From NCBI GenBank assembly GCA_049663345.1, contig JBATDG010000059.1, forward strand, positions 98,870-162,869: DNA of 64,000 bases. The letters run 5' to 3'. The position numbers and the translations under genes were made by a program. Below the pieces are notes generated by a model, which ran no database searches, was not told the origin of the DNA, and saw only the letters and a list, made by a program, of their open reading frames with translations. The number at the start of each line of letters is the position of its first letter. The stretch's first letter is position 1. Positions 16,225 to 25,487 of this stretch are shown here, one piece after another. Origin of the DNA: SZUA-365 sp049663345 (GTDB lineage Bacteria; Bacteroidota; Ignavibacteria; SZUA-365).

Positions 16225-17592
16225 ATGGAAAAGAGTATTTCCCGCCAGATTGCGGAATTCGCCATTGGACTGCGCTACGAAGACCTTCCGGAAAACGTGG
16301 TGCATGAGGTCAAGCGGTATCTGTACGACTCCATCGGTTGTGCCTATGGAGCTTCGCACACAAAAGATGTCGGCATCATGCACGATCTGTATCGCGACAT
16401 GGGCGGCAAGGAAGAAGCCACGATCATCGGTTTCGGCGACAAAATGCCGGCGGTCAATGCCACGCTGGTCAATTCGCTGATGGTTCGCGCGCTCGATTTC
16501 AATGACATTTACTGGAAAGAGGATCCGTCCCATCCTTCGGATATCATTCCCGCCGCACTCGCCGTGGGCGAAATGGTAAACGCTTCGATGAAGGATGTCA
16601 TCACCGCTATCGTCCTCGCTTACGAATTCGAGCAGCGGCTCTGCGAATTCGCCGTGCCTGGCGTACGCGAGCGGAAGTGGCATCATGCCACGCTGACGCA
16701 GTTCGTTTCACCGATCGTGGCAGGGAAGCTGCTCGGGCTCGATGTCGATCAGATGGTTCACGCCATCGGAATCAACGGCAGCCACAACCACACGATCGGC
16801 TGTCCCACTGCGGGCAAGCTCACGATGATGAAAAACACTGTCGATCCCATGGCCGTGCAGAGCGGTGTTTTTGCAGCATTGATGGCAAGCAAAGGCTACA
16901 GCGGTACCGAAGCGGTGTTCGAGGGTAAGGAAGGTTTGATGGATGTGTTCGGACCGGATTGGGATCTCGAAAAATTGCTGGGCGGACTCGGTGAAAAATT
17001 CAAGATTCTCGAATGCAGCATGAAGGCATTCCCGACCGAAGCGCTCACGCACACGCATCTGAGCTGCACGCTGAAGGCCGTCACGGAAAACAATATTTCC
17101 TACGACGAAATCGAGGAAGTGCGTCTTACCACTATCGCGCGTGCATGCGACATTCTTTTCGATCCGCACAAATATCGTCCCGAATCCCGTGAGACCGCAG
17201 ATCATTCGTTGCCGTACTGCGTCGCAGCGTGCCTGGTTGACCACAAGATCACCACGCAGTCCTTCTCTGACGAGAAGCTCAAGGATCCTCGCATCTGGGA
17301 GGTCATCGATCGCATCAAAGGCGAAGCCTCTCTGGAATTCGAAGAGATGTTTCCCGCGAAGCAGCCCTCTCGTGTCGTTGTGACAACAAAGGACGGACGA
17401 AAATTCGAAGAGTATCTTGAGTACCCGAAGGGCGATCCGCGTGAGCCGATGACCATGGAGGATCTTGAAAACAAGTTTAATGCGCTCTCCACAAAGCTAC
17501 TTTCTTCTGAGGCGCAATCGGAAAAACGCGACATCATTTTCTCCTGCGAAACACTTTCTGCCAGAGACTTCATGAAGAGCATGATCGTGTAA
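16225..17592 (+). CDS. MmgE/PrpD family protein (2-methylcitrate dehydratase-like)
   Basis: 455 residues from the ATG at 16225 with an AAGGAAG ribosome binding site 5 bases upstream. Family features: YLYDSIGCAYGA near residue 35, ATLVNSLMVRALDFNDIY, SHPSDIIPAALAVGE, GINGSHNHTIGCPTAGKLTMMKN (about residue 185) and CSMKAFPTEALTHTHL. PrpD dehydrates 2-methylcitrate to 2-methyl-cis-aconitate in the methylcitrate cycle; other family members are cis-aconitate decarboxylases or citrate dehydratases. The gene follows the homoaconitase-like gene by 40 bases, an arrangement consistent with hydration/dehydration of the same tricarboxylate. No methylcitrate synthase or lyase lies in the window, so the pathway is inferred. 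Confidence 0.92.
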   Translation: MEKSISRQIAEFAIGLRYEDLPENVVHEVKRYLYDSIGCAYGASHTKDVGIMHDLYRDMGGKEEATIIGFGDKMPAVNATLVNSLMVRALDFNDIYWKEDPSHPSDIIPAALAVGEMVNASMKDVITAIVLAYEFEQRLCEFAVPGVRERKWHHATLTQFVSPIVAGKLLGLDVDQMVHAIGINGSHNHTIGCPTAGKLTMMKNTVDPMAVQSGVFAALMASKGYSGTEAVFEGKEGLMDVFGPDWDLEKLLGGLGEKFKILECSMKAFPTEALTHTHLSCTLKAVTENNISYDEIEEVRLTTIARACDILFDPHKYRPESRETADHSLPYCVAACLVDHKITTQSFSDEKLKDPRIWEVIDRIKGEASLEFEEMFPAKQPSRVVVTTKDGRKFEEYLEYPKGDPREPMTMEDLENKFNALSTKLLSSEAQSEKRDIIFSCETLSARDFMKSMIV

Positions 17593-17655
17593 TCAGTCTG
17601 CTGATTTTTCAGTCTGCTGGTTTCTACGGTTGCGCGTTTATAGCAAATCGTTACT

Positions 17656-17688
17656 AAATGGGGTGGCCGCTGGCCACCCTTTGTTTTT
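17656..17688 (+). terminator. Rho-independent terminator after the PrpD-like gene
   Basis: A perfect 8-bp stem, GGGTGGCC (17661-17668) and GGCCACCC (17672-17679), with loop GCT is followed by TTTGTTTTT. It ends the HD/homoaconitase/PrpD unit and argues that the next gene starts downstream of it. Confidence 0.9.
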
Positions 17689-17749
17689 CGCTAATATTGG
17701 ACTAGATTTTTATACTGATTTGTCTTTATCACAACTCTTAACGCATCTC

Positions 17750-20700
17750 TTGCATCGAAACCAGATCCGCTTGTGGCTTGCCGCCCTGTTTATAATTGTT
17801 CTGTCAGAAAATCTGCTTTTCGCACAAGAGCAGACGCAGTATCGCTTCGACCAGTTGCGCGTCGAACAGGGGTTGTCCCAGGGATCGATCAACGCCATTC
17901 TGCAGGGGAAAAGGGGATTCCTCTATATCGCTACTGACGACGGCCTGAATCGATTCGACGGATATCAATTCCTGGTCTTTCGTCCGAATTCCGAAGACTC
18001 GATGTCGATTTCTACCAACATTATTACCGCGCTCGCTGAGGATGCTTCGGGCCTGATCTGGATCGGGACAGCCGGTTCCGGATTCCAAAGCTATGATCCC
18101 GTCATGAGGCAGTTTGAATCTTACACTCAGGAAATATCCGCTGGAGTCTCCTTTTCAAATACATTGATCAATGCGCTGGCAGTTGACCGGCGCGGCCACG
18201 TATGGATCGGAAGCGACAACAGGGGATTGCTGGAATTCGATCCAGCTGCCGGTGCTCTGAAAACACACGCACTGCCCGGGATAAGGGCAGAATGCAACGT
18301 GCTGGATATTCAACAGACGAGCTCAGGGAACCTCCTCATCGTCTGCGAAGGTGAAGGCCTTTTTCTCCTGAATCCAGCGAGCCGGAAGGCGGAAAAAATT
18401 ACTATTCCGCTCGATCCGGCGACAGGCCTCAGCAGGAACGTTCTTCGAATTGCCATGGAGGGCGCGCGCTACCTCTGGGTCGGGATGCAGGACGGTCTGC
18501 TCTTCAGATATGACATACGAACCGGGAAATGGGAAAAGCATGTGCTCGACTCAGCTCCGCTAGAGGGCTACTCAGTCGAGATACGCGACTTGTCGATGGA
18601 CAGAAACGGCAATCTTTGGATATGTACCGTCACGGAAGGTCTCTACCTTATCAACACGGCTGATGGAAAGATTACTCACCTGAAAAGGGATATCCTCGTC
18701 CCGGGTTCGATTCCCAGCAACAGCCTTCGTAGCCTGTATGTCGACCGGCTCGGCAATGTCTGGGTGGGCATGAATGGCAGCGGATTGGCACTCTATTCTC
18801 CGTCGACCAAGGAATTTAATTTGCTGATGCCTGGCGCCACCCTGTCCGGAGAAATGACGATTTACAGCTCCCGTGCGATTTATCAGGATCAGGATTCTGT
18901 ACTCTGGCTCGGTGGTTACGCAGGCTTTAACAAACTGGATCGCAAGACCGGCAAGGTGACAGTGTTTGCCCGTGATTTATCCACAACACGAGGAGTGGGA
19001 CCATTTCGCGGAATGAATAGCGGCAACGTTTTTGCAATTTCACCCGACCCATCAGATCCGAAGGATTACCTTCTCATTGGAACAGAAGGAGACGGGCTCT
19101 ATCGTTTCAATAAAAGAACAGAACGTTTTTGGCGCATCCCGATCATTGATGGTGAAGGAGAGCCGCTCGATCCGGCGGTATCCCTTATTTTTGAGATAAC
19201 GACAGCCCGTAACGGGGAAATCTGGCTGGGCGGAGCCTCCGGCTTATATCGCTGGCATCGGGCGGGCAAGGGCAGTATCCCCAAAGCCGTTGCGCCGCAA
19301 TTCTTCGGCCTGTCGCAAGGAGGCGTCTACGCCATTCTTGAAGATCATAACGGACTGCTGTGGATAGGCACAGGTCGGGGCGGACTCGCCCTGTATGACC
19401 GGCTGAATGATGATGTAACCATGTTCAGACATTCGGCGACCGACAGCACATCACTTAGTAGCGATGCAGTCAAGTGCATCTATGAGGATAGCAGGGGCAT
19501 TCTCTGGATCGGCACTGCGCTCGGTCTGAATCGGATGGACCTCGCAAATGGGACCTTCACATCCTATACCACGCGGCAAGGATTGCCCAATGATGTCATC
19601 TACGGGATTCTTGAGGATGAAAGAGGCTATCTCTGGTTGAGTACAAACCGTGGTCTCGCACGATTCCATCCGGAGTTCGGTGTTGTGTCTGTTTACGATG
19701 TGCACGATAATCTTCAGGGAAACGAGTTCAATACAGCTGCGTTTTTTAAGAGCGCGAACGGAGAAATGTTTTTCGGAGGGGTACAGGGATTAACCTATTT
19801 CTACCCGCGCAGAATCGTTCGCAATCAGACTGTTCCTCCGATCGCAGTGACTAATGTCAGGGTCGGGAACCGGACAGTTTTACTCCGCAATGCAGGAATT
19901 GGACCCGATACTGTCCGACTTGAATATCAAGATGAGTCTGTAACGTTCACGTTTGCGGCGCTCAGTTTCTATCGCGCCGAGAAGAATCGCTACCGCTATC
20001 GTTTGGAAGGCAGGAATGAGGAATGGATTGAACTCGGTTACGATCGTTTCCTGAGCTTTGCCGGACTGAGTCCCGGTGAATACGTGCTGAAGGTTCAAGG
20101 CTCCAACAATGATGGTGTGTGGAACGTACAGGGCGTGACAATCACACTGATCATCAATCCACCGTTCTGGGCGACCTGGTGGTTCCGGATCGGTCTGATC
20201 CTTCTGCTTATCGGGATACTCGTGATAGGACTCCGCTGGCGCATTCGCCGGATGCGCAGTGATGAACGTCGCCTGACCACGGAGGTGCAGCTCAGAACCA
20301 GCGAGCTGCAGCATTCAAACGCCAACCTGCTTGTCGAGATCGACGAACGAAAGCGTGCTGAAGCCGAGGCGGATCGGGCGAATGCAACAAAATCGGAGTT
20401 CCTCGCGCACATCAGCCACGAGATTAGGACTCCGATGAATGCGATCCTCGGTTTCACCGAGCTTATTTCTGACCGTATACACGAAGAAGACCTGCGGGGA
20501 CATCTGAATTCGATTTCCCTTTCCGGCAGAACGTTAATCACACTCATCAATGATATTCTGGATCTTTCGAAAATTGAAGCGGGGAAACTTGAATTAGTCT
20601 ATCGCCCGACGAGTATTCGCGGCATCGTCAGTGAGATCTGTCAATTGTTCGGTTATCAGGTTGGCAAGAAGGAATTATCGATCGAAGCATTGATTGAAGA

Positions 20701-21541
20701 GGATGTACCACACTTGCTTTATCTTGACGAAACGAGGATTCGTCAGATTCTTCTTAATCTGGTAGGCAATGCAGTGAAGTTCACTAACAAAGGTACGATC
20801 ACAATCAAGCTGAAGAGTGTGCCGACCGGGAAGGACCGATGTACTCTCAAACTCATCGTCAAGGATACAGGAGTCGGAATTGCACCTTCGCAGCAGCAGC
20901 GTGTTTTTGAACCTTTCCGGCAGGGAGGCAGGGGAAGAAATACCGAATACGGAGGGACAGGGCTGGGACTCGCAATCACCCAGAGATTAATCGAGATGAT
21001 GAATGGAGAAATAGCGCTGACTTCCAAGTTGGGAAGCGGTTCTTCATTTTATGTAACCCTTCCGTCCGTGACAATTGCCAGTGAATCTTCCGGCTCGGCG
21101 ACATTTGCTGAAACAAGGCAGATGCCCCTGATGCACGATGCGCAGCCCGCATCCCGCGTGCAGACCGGAGCCGATGCCCCATACGTGATCGATGTGAATG
21201 AATACACCTCACAAGATGGTGAAGTGACTGTTAGTTCGCCAGAGGAGATGCGTGCCCTGTATTACGATCTGGCTGGATCGGAACGAACACGCTGGGAACG
21301 GTTGACTCGTACGTTCCTCATCAATGAAATCGAAGAATTCGCTGAAAGACTCAGGGAAAAGTCGTTGAAAGCGCATTATTTGCCCTTTATCCTGTGGAGC
21401 GAACGGCTACTGCGCGAGGTGCGCAGCTTTGATATGGAGATTCTGCCCGTTACTTTGAGTGAATTCCCGGATCTGCTTGCCGTTTTGGAAGAACAGGGAA
21501 ATCCGTCTGCATCATCATCCGAATTTGGAAACCATGATTGA
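17750..21541 (+). CDS. Giant sensor histidine kinase with periplasmic Reg_prop propellers and Y_Y_Y domain
   Basis: About 1263 residues. The frame is open to 17630, but a terminator hairpin lies at 17656-17688. I therefore chose the TTG at 17750, which opens a signal sequence (IRLWLAALFIIVLSENLLFAQ); the start is uncertain. Residues 25-720 contain many LWIGT/VWIGS/LWLST Reg_prop blades (two propellers), about 740-810 is the Y_Y_Y domain, and one membrane helix lies near 810-830. HisKA follows with phospho-acceptor His890 (ISHEIRTPMNAILGF), then HATPase_c (DTGVGIAPSQQQRVFEPFRQ, GGTGLGLAI). The C-terminal 110 or so residues form an extra helical domain. Unlike classical HTCS sensors of gut Bacteroides, there is no receiver or AraC domain; the partner is the REC-kinase gene overlapping by 8 bases. 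The ligand is unknown. Confidence 0.85.
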   Translation: MHRNQIRLWLAALFIIVLSENLLFAQEQTQYRFDQLRVEQGLSQGSINAILQGKRGFLYIATDDGLNRFDGYQFLVFRPNSEDSMSISTNIITALAEDASGLIWIGTAGSGFQSYDPVMRQFESYTQEISAGVSFSNTLINALAVDRRGHVWIGSDNRGLLEFDPAAGALKTHALPGIRAECNVLDIQQTSSGNLLIVCEGEGLFLLNPASRKAEKITIPLDPATGLSRNVLRIAMEGARYLWVGMQDGLLFRYDIRTGKWEKHVLDSAPLEGYSVEIRDLSMDRNGNLWICTVTEGLYLINTADGKITHLKRDILVPGSIPSNSLRSLYVDRLGNVWVGMNGSGLALYSPSTKEFNLLMPGATLSGEMTIYSSRAIYQDQDSVLWLGGYAGFNKLDRKTGKVTVFARDLSTTRGVGPFRGMNSGNVFAISPDPSDPKDYLLIGTEGDGLYRFNKRTERFWRIPIIDGEGEPLDPAVSLIFEITTARNGEIWLGGASGLYRWHRAGKGSIPKAVAPQFFGLSQGGVYAILEDHNGLLWIGTGRGGLALYDRLNDDVTMFRHSATDSTSLSSDAVKCIYEDSRGILWIGTALGLNRMDLANGTFTSYTTRQGLPNDVIYGILEDERGYLWLSTNRGLARFHPEFGVVSVYDVHDNLQGNEFNTAAFFKSANGEMFFGGVQGLTYFYPRRIVRNQTVPPIAVTNVRVGNRTVLLRNAGIGPDTVRLEYQDESVTFTFAALSFYRAEKNRYRYRLEGRNEEWIELGYDRFLSFAGLSPGEYVLKVQGSNNDGVWNVQGVTITLIINPPFWATWWFRIGLILLLIGILVIGLRWRIRRMRSDERRLTTEVQLRTSELQHSNANLLVEIDERKRAEAEADRANATKSEFLAHISHEIRTPMNAILGFTELISDRIHEEDLRGHLNSISLSGRTLITLINDILDLSKIEAGKLELVYRPTSIRGIVSEICQLFGYQVGKKELSIEALIEEDVPHLLYLDETRIRQILLNLVGNAVKFTNKGTITIKLKSVPTGKDRCTLKLIVKDTGVGIAPSQQQRVFEPFRQGGRGRNTEYGGTGLGLAITQRLIEMMNGEIALTSKLGSGSSFYVTLPSVTIASESSGSATFAETRQMPLMHDAQPASRVQTGADAPYVIDVNEYTSQDGEVTVSSPEEMRALYYDLAGSERTRWERLTRTFLINEIEEFAERLREKSLKAHYLPFILWSERLLREVRSFDMEILPVTLSEFPDLLAVLEEQGNPSASSSEFGNHD

Positions 21542-22628
21542 AAAGAAGCCACTTGTCCTCATCGTTGACGATGTCAGTCGGAACCTGCAGGTCCTCGGGA
21601 GTTTCCTCCGCGACGCACAGTTCGACGTTTCGGCAACGACTACCGGAAAACATGCCCTTCAGATTGCAGCTGATGTTATCCCTGATCTGATTCTGCTCGA
21701 TATCATGATGCCCGAAATGGATGGCTTTGAAACATGCAGGCGCCTCAAGGCGAATGTCATTACTAGCGAAATTCCTGTGATCTTCCTGACTGCCAAAACC
21801 GCTGAGGAGGATATTCTTCATGGCTTCGAATTGGGGGCGGTTGACTACATCACGAAGCCGTTTCTGCGCCAGGAACTGCTTGAACGCGTCCGTGTACATG
21901 TCGAACTGCGTAGGTCGAGGTTGGAACTCGCACGCACTGTACAGGACAAGGATAAGCTGTTTTCAATTATTGCGCATGACTTGCGAGGACCGCTAGGCAG
22001 CTTCATGAGCATCTCAGATTATCTTGCTGAGCATCTCAGCGAAATCGATATGAGCGAGATCCAGCCGTTGTTCAGGGAAATGCGGCAGACGAGCAAAAGC
22101 GTTTATGTCCTGCTGGAAAATTTGCTGGAGTGGTCAAGAATCCAACTTGGTACGATATCATTCAATCCCGCACCGTTCAAGCTGCGCGGCGTGGCCGACG
22201 GCGTCGAAGCAATCGTGCGATCTCAGGTGCAGCACAAGGAATTGATACTCGAGAATCTCATACCGCAGAATGTTTCCGTGATCGGAGATCATCAGATGAT
22301 TTCGACGGTGCTTCGCAATCTTGTCTCGAATGCGATAAAGTATACGCCGCGCGGTGGAAGAATATTTATGGAAGTGAACCTGGATACTGCAGCGTCACTC
22401 GTGACCGTCTTCGTACGCGATACTGGTCTGGGAATGAGCAAAGCGTTGCAAGACGCTTTAAAACGCGGTTTGCAATTAAGCAGCATACCAGGCACTGAGA
22501 AGGAAAAGGGAACGGGGTTGGGAATTATGCTCTGTCGGGAAATGATCGCCAGACACGGACAAACCCTTATGGTGGAATCTGAAATCGGTGAGGGGAGTAC
22601 GTTTTCGTTTACCCTTGCATTGTCTTAG
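21534..22628 (+). CDS. Receiver-histidine kinase hybrid (REC-HisKA-HATPase)
   Basis: 364 residues from the ATG at 21534, overlapping the upstream kinase by 8 bases (ATGATTGA), which implies translational coupling. The N-terminal receiver has the acidic pair VDD, phospho-acceptor Asp56 (LLDIMMPEMDG) and Lys in ITKPF. A kinase core follows with His148 (FSIIAHDLRGPLGSF), N-box NLVSNAIKYTP and G-boxes RDTGLGMS and GTGLGIML. Such REC-HK proteins usually act as intermediates receiving phosphate from a larger sensor, here most likely the propeller sensor. No DNA-binding output is encoded next to them. Its 3' end overlaps the convergent DUF362 gene by 20 bases. Confidence 0.92.
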   Translation: MIEKKPLVLIVDDVSRNLQVLGSFLRDAQFDVSATTTGKHALQIAADVIPDLILLDIMMPEMDGFETCRRLKANVITSEIPVIFLTAKTAEEDILHGFELGAVDYITKPFLRQELLERVRVHVELRRSRLELARTVQDKDKLFSIIAHDLRGPLGSFMSISDYLAEHLSEIDMSEIQPLFREMRQTSKSVYVLLENLLEWSRIQLGTISFNPAPFKLRGVADGVEAIVRSQVQHKELILENLIPQNVSVIGDHQMISTVLRNLVSNAIKYTPRGGRIFMEVNLDTAASLVTVFVRDTGLGMSKALQDALKRGLQLSSIPGTEKEKGTGLGIMLCREMIARHGQTLMVESEIGEGSTFSFTLALS

Positions 22629-23727
22629 CCATAACCCCGTTTTTTCGGTACTCCGTAAACATTTCGCCCCAGGGAGTGGACGCAAGCCAATGTTCAAAGG
22701 TCTTACGGTCTTTAAGCGGCCATCGGTAGTAATCGTGATACATCTCGGATCCCGCGACGAACAAGTGAACAAGCGGAGTGTGGAAAAATAGTTTCTGCAT
22801 TCCCTTCAGCGGACCAAACCACATCAGGTCTCCGATGCGACTGGCCCCGTTATCGCCAACTTCGAAATGCCAATTTTCTCCGCTGATATCATCGCCAATG
22901 ATTTCGATGTCGTGCACATCACCCGTACCAAGGCCGCGATCATGCGCGAGTCGGATATATTTCAGATCCGCCAGCGGATCGAATCCCATCAACTTTGCTG
23001 CGACAGCATCGATGGCGACCTGGTCGGCGCTGGCCAAAATAACATTCTTGATCTCGGGATACATGGTTCGCGGACCGGGACCATTCCCTGCCGTTGTGCC
23101 ATCCATGACGGCGAACACGCCTGAATGAATTTCTTTTTGTATGGCAAGAAGATCGACAAGCGTTTCGTGAATCCAGCTATGCGTGTAATGCCGTTTGGTG
23201 TTGAGAAGTCCGCCAAAGGCGTTTTTCATCGCACCTGTCGTCGTCGTATAAATGTGACATTTCACAGTGGGAAGATGAATGATGTTCTTTCCGAAAAAAT
23301 ATTCAGGGATGGAAATTCCTTCCGGATAGATCCTGGAAAGAGCCAGCATTTCCGCTTTCGGTTCGTAGTTGACCCATTTCATGTCCTCTTCCTTGAAATT
23401 GAAGAGAACAGGGATCTCGTAATGCTTGAAAATCGGGACATAACCGTTTAGGTCCTCGCCCTTGAAAGCGTCGGTCACCACGGTCTTGTTCTGTACGCAG
23501 GTAATGTCGTTGTACCCATGTTTCTGCAGTCCCTGTACCACGCCTTCCATCTGCCACGGCGTTGTATTCGCACCCGGGAAAGGGAAGTGCCAGCTGATAT
23601 TGTCCTTCAGGATGGTTGTGGCAGAAGGATCGAGAGCCTCCTTCATTCCAGCCAATTCCATGAGTCGGACATAATCTTCAAGAACAGTTTCAGGTCTTGT
23701 ACGGAGAACAGCGACTTTGCTTTTCAT
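22609..23727 (-). CDS. DUF362 domain-containing protein
   Basis: 372 residues. The sequence matches the DUF362 pattern: KSKVAVLRTRPETVLEDYVRLMELAG at the start, TTILKDNISWHFPFPGANTTPW, IHLPTVKCHIYTTTTGAMKNAFGGLLNTKRHYTH, VFAVMDGTTAGNGPGPR and ILASADQVAIDAVAAKLMGFDP. Many family members carry a 4Fe-4S ferredoxin tail; here no CxxCxxC cluster is visible, so it is a cluster-less version. Function is not established. It is the last gene of the long minus-strand operon, 10 bases after the UbiA-type gene, and in that position it could act in prenyl-lipid chemistry, but that is only context. Confidence 0.88.
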   Translation of the reverse strand: MKSKVAVLRTRPETVLEDYVRLMELAGMKEALDPSATTILKDNISWHFPFPGANTTPWQMEGVVQGLQKHGYNDITCVQNKTVVTDAFKGEDLNGYVPIFKHYEIPVLFNFKEEDMKWVNYEPKAEMLALSRIYPEGISIPEYFFGKNIIHLPTVKCHIYTTTTGAMKNAFGGLLNTKRHYTHSWIHETLVDLLAIQKEIHSGVFAVMDGTTAGNGPGPRTMYPEIKNVILASADQVAIDAVAAKLMGFDPLADLKYIRLAHDRGLGTGDVHDIEIIGDDISGENWHFEVGDNGASRIGDLMWFGPLKGMQKLFFHTPLVHLFVAGSEMYHDYYRWPLKDRKTFEHWLASTPWGEMFTEYRKNGVMAKTMQG

Positions 23728-23737
23728 TGTGTTGCTT

Positions 23738-24640
23738 TCATCTGAGATAAAGAATCACAACCACGGCCCCGGCCCAGAGAATCACATTTGCCAACAGAGG
23801 AAGATCAGAGATGAATTCAGATGAAGGATCTCCGCCGGTCTTTTTCTGATGTACGAGATAGTAGTAGCGGAAAAGCCCGTAGAGCACGAACGGCGCGGTA
23901 TAGAGGAGCGCCTTGCTCCCGAATTTTTCGATAGTGTCATCATCGACAGTGTAGAGAATGTAGCAGATGAGGGTGGAGGCGGTCACGAGGGAAATCATCT
24001 GATCGAGAAAATATGTACTGTACTCAAGAAGCACAGGGCGGTGGACATGCGCATCCTGCTCCAGGATCGTGATCTCGTGACGCCGCTTGCTGAAGCCGAG
24101 AAATAATGCCAGAAGGGAAGTGCAGATGAGCAGCCATTCGGAAATCGGGACATCGATAATGATAGCGCCAGCGACAATTCGCAGAACGAATGAAGCCGCG
24201 ATGGTCATGACGTCGATGATGACAGCTCGCTTCAGTACATACGAGTACACAACGTTGAGTACGAAATACCCTATGAGAATGAAGGCGAAGTTCCGATGTA
24301 CAAGCAGAGAAAGCCCGATCGTCAGCACAAAAAGCACAACCACCGCAATCGCGGCAAATCGTACAGACAGTGCATCCGAAGCGATGGGTCTCGCCTTCTT
24401 GATGGGATGCGAACGGTCGACGTCCGCATCCACGATATCGTTCAGAATATAAATGGAGCTTGCGATCAGCGAGAATAGAAAAAATCCGGCGATAGACCGC
24501 AGCAGGATATGCATATCAAACAGCTGCATAGAAAACAGAAGTGGGGAAAGAACGAAAATATTCTTAGTCCACTGTCTGATCCGCATCGACCGAATCAGCA
24601 ATCGGAGTGGCGATTCTATTGCAGTTGGCGTGCTGTTCAT
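23738..24640 (-). CDS. UbiA-family prenyltransferase, decaprenyl-phosphate phosphoribosyltransferase type
   Basis: 300 residues with about nine hydrophobic helices. The prenyl-diphosphate/Mg2+ motif is NDIVDADVDRSHPIKKARPIA (NDxxDxxxD) near residue 67, and the second loop reads YSYVLKRAVIIDVMTIAASF. The Arg/Lys-rich N-terminus (RSMRIRQWTKNIFVLSPLLF) and the spacing are those of the decaprenyl-phosphate phosphoribosyltransferase branch (UbiA/DprE pathway), which transfers 5-phosphoribose to a polyprenyl phosphate at the cytoplasmic membrane. The exact acceptor in this organism is not deducible. It lies 8 bases after the DUF948-like gene in the long minus-strand operon. Confidence 0.88.
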   Translation of the reverse strand: MNSTPTAIESPLRLLIRSMRIRQWTKNIFVLSPLLFSMQLFDMHILLRSIAGFFLFSLIASSIYILNDIVDADVDRSHPIKKARPIASDALSVRFAAIAVVVLFVLTIGLSLLVHRNFAFILIGYFVLNVVYSYVLKRAVIIDVMTIAASFVLRIVAGAIIIDVPISEWLLICTSLLALFLGFSKRRHEITILEQDAHVHRPVLLEYSTYFLDQMISLVTASTLICYILYTVDDDTIEKFGSKALLYTAPFVLYGLFRYYYLVHQKKTGGDPSSEFISDLPLLANVILWAGAVVVILYLR

Positions 24641-24648
24641 TGACGAAA

Positions 24649-25041
24649 TTACAGTCGGCTGCGCCAGCTCGCCAGAAAAGAATCGATTCCGCGCCTGATG
24701 CCGGCGATTCTTCGAGCCAGTCCTGCAACCCCGGGTTCGAGCTGTTCCTGAAGCAAATTCTCAAGACGGTAAATATTCTCAGTGACCTTGCGTATGTTTT
24801 CCGCAGCGGCGGATAGTTTCCCCCGATTCTCGGAAATTACATTCAACGCTTCGCTCGCCTGTGCAGCGACTTGGTCAACCTTTTTAAAGACGCTCGTAGC
24901 TTCAGTGCTCAGTTGGCGGATGTCTTTGCCAATGTCCTCAAGTGTCTTCTGCGTTGACCGCAGTACGGAGATGAGAACGAATGTCAGAACGATTCCACCA
25001 ATGAGCAGCACTATCAGGAGGATATCCTGCAGAATGTCCAT
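24649..25041 (-). CDS. DUF948-like single-pass membrane protein
   Basis: 130 residues. A hydrophobic N-terminal anchor (ILQDILLIVLLIGGIVLTFVLI, residues 3-24) is followed by a long amphipathic helical region with alternating small and hydrophobic residues (TLEDIGKDIRQLSTEATSVF), the usual layout of the DUF948/YtxG group. It sits 11 bases after the YtxH-like gene, and the YtxG/YtxH pair is often adjacent in bacteria and associated with general stress in Bacillus. No enzymatic motif is seen. Confidence 0.72.
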   Translation of the reverse strand: MDILQDILLIVLLIGGIVLTFVLISVLRSTQKTLEDIGKDIRQLSTEATSVFKKVDQVAAQASEALNVISENRGKLSAAAENIRKVTENIYRLENLLQEQLEPGVAGLARRIAGIRRGIDSFLASWRSRL

Positions 25042-25052
25042 TCGGACCTCGC

Positions 25053-25451
25053 TTATGCTTCGCTGGCTGGGGCTGGTTTGTCGCGCTCTTCCTTGTAGGT
25101 GTCGACGCCTGCCTTGACTGCGGATTTCAGGCGGTCACCTTCTTCACTAACGCGCTGTTTTGCGCCGCTTAAAATATTTTCGGCATCCTTCAGAAGGGAA
25201 TCCGCGCGGCGTTTTGCCTCGACGACGAGGGCGCCGGATTTTTCTTTGCCTTCATTGATGATGGTTTTGGCTTTTTCCTGGGCGTCCTGCAAGTAAACCT
25301 CGATATCCTCGGTGATTTCACCGCCTTTTTTCATGAGGTCTCCTCGGAGTTCTACTCCCGGTTTGGGTGCGTAGAGCAGGGCGACGATACCGCCGACCAG
25401 CGCCCCTGAGAAAAATCCCAGCATCAGGTTGCGGGCTGCGTTGTCAGACAT
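25053..25451 (-). CDS. YtxH-domain protein
   Basis: 132 residues. The N-terminus has the YtxH signature, a glycine-rich membrane segment followed by a proline and basic residues: LMLGFFSGALVGGIVALLYAPKPGVELR. The rest is a highly charged helix (EKAKTIINEGKEKSGALVVE) resembling LEA-like or apolipoprotein-like amphipathic repeats, ending in an acidic-proline tail. The family is linked to stress and envelope association but has no known enzymatic activity. It lies 36 bases after the HIT gene. Confidence 0.85.
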   Translation of the reverse strand: MSDNAARNLMLGFFSGALVGGIVALLYAPKPGVELRGDLMKKGGEITEDIEVYLQDAQEKAKTIINEGKEKSGALVVEAKRRADSLLKDAENILSGAKQRVSEEGDRLKSAVKAGVDTYKEERDKPAPASEA

Positions 25452-25487
25452 AGTTGCTCCTTGTTTTCTTGGTGAACGTCAGCAGTC

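Noticed and set aside
17630..17749. Longer N-terminus for the propeller sensor starting at TTG 17630
   Set aside because: It would translate through a perfect terminator hairpin at 17656-17688 and place 40 odd residues before the signal peptide.
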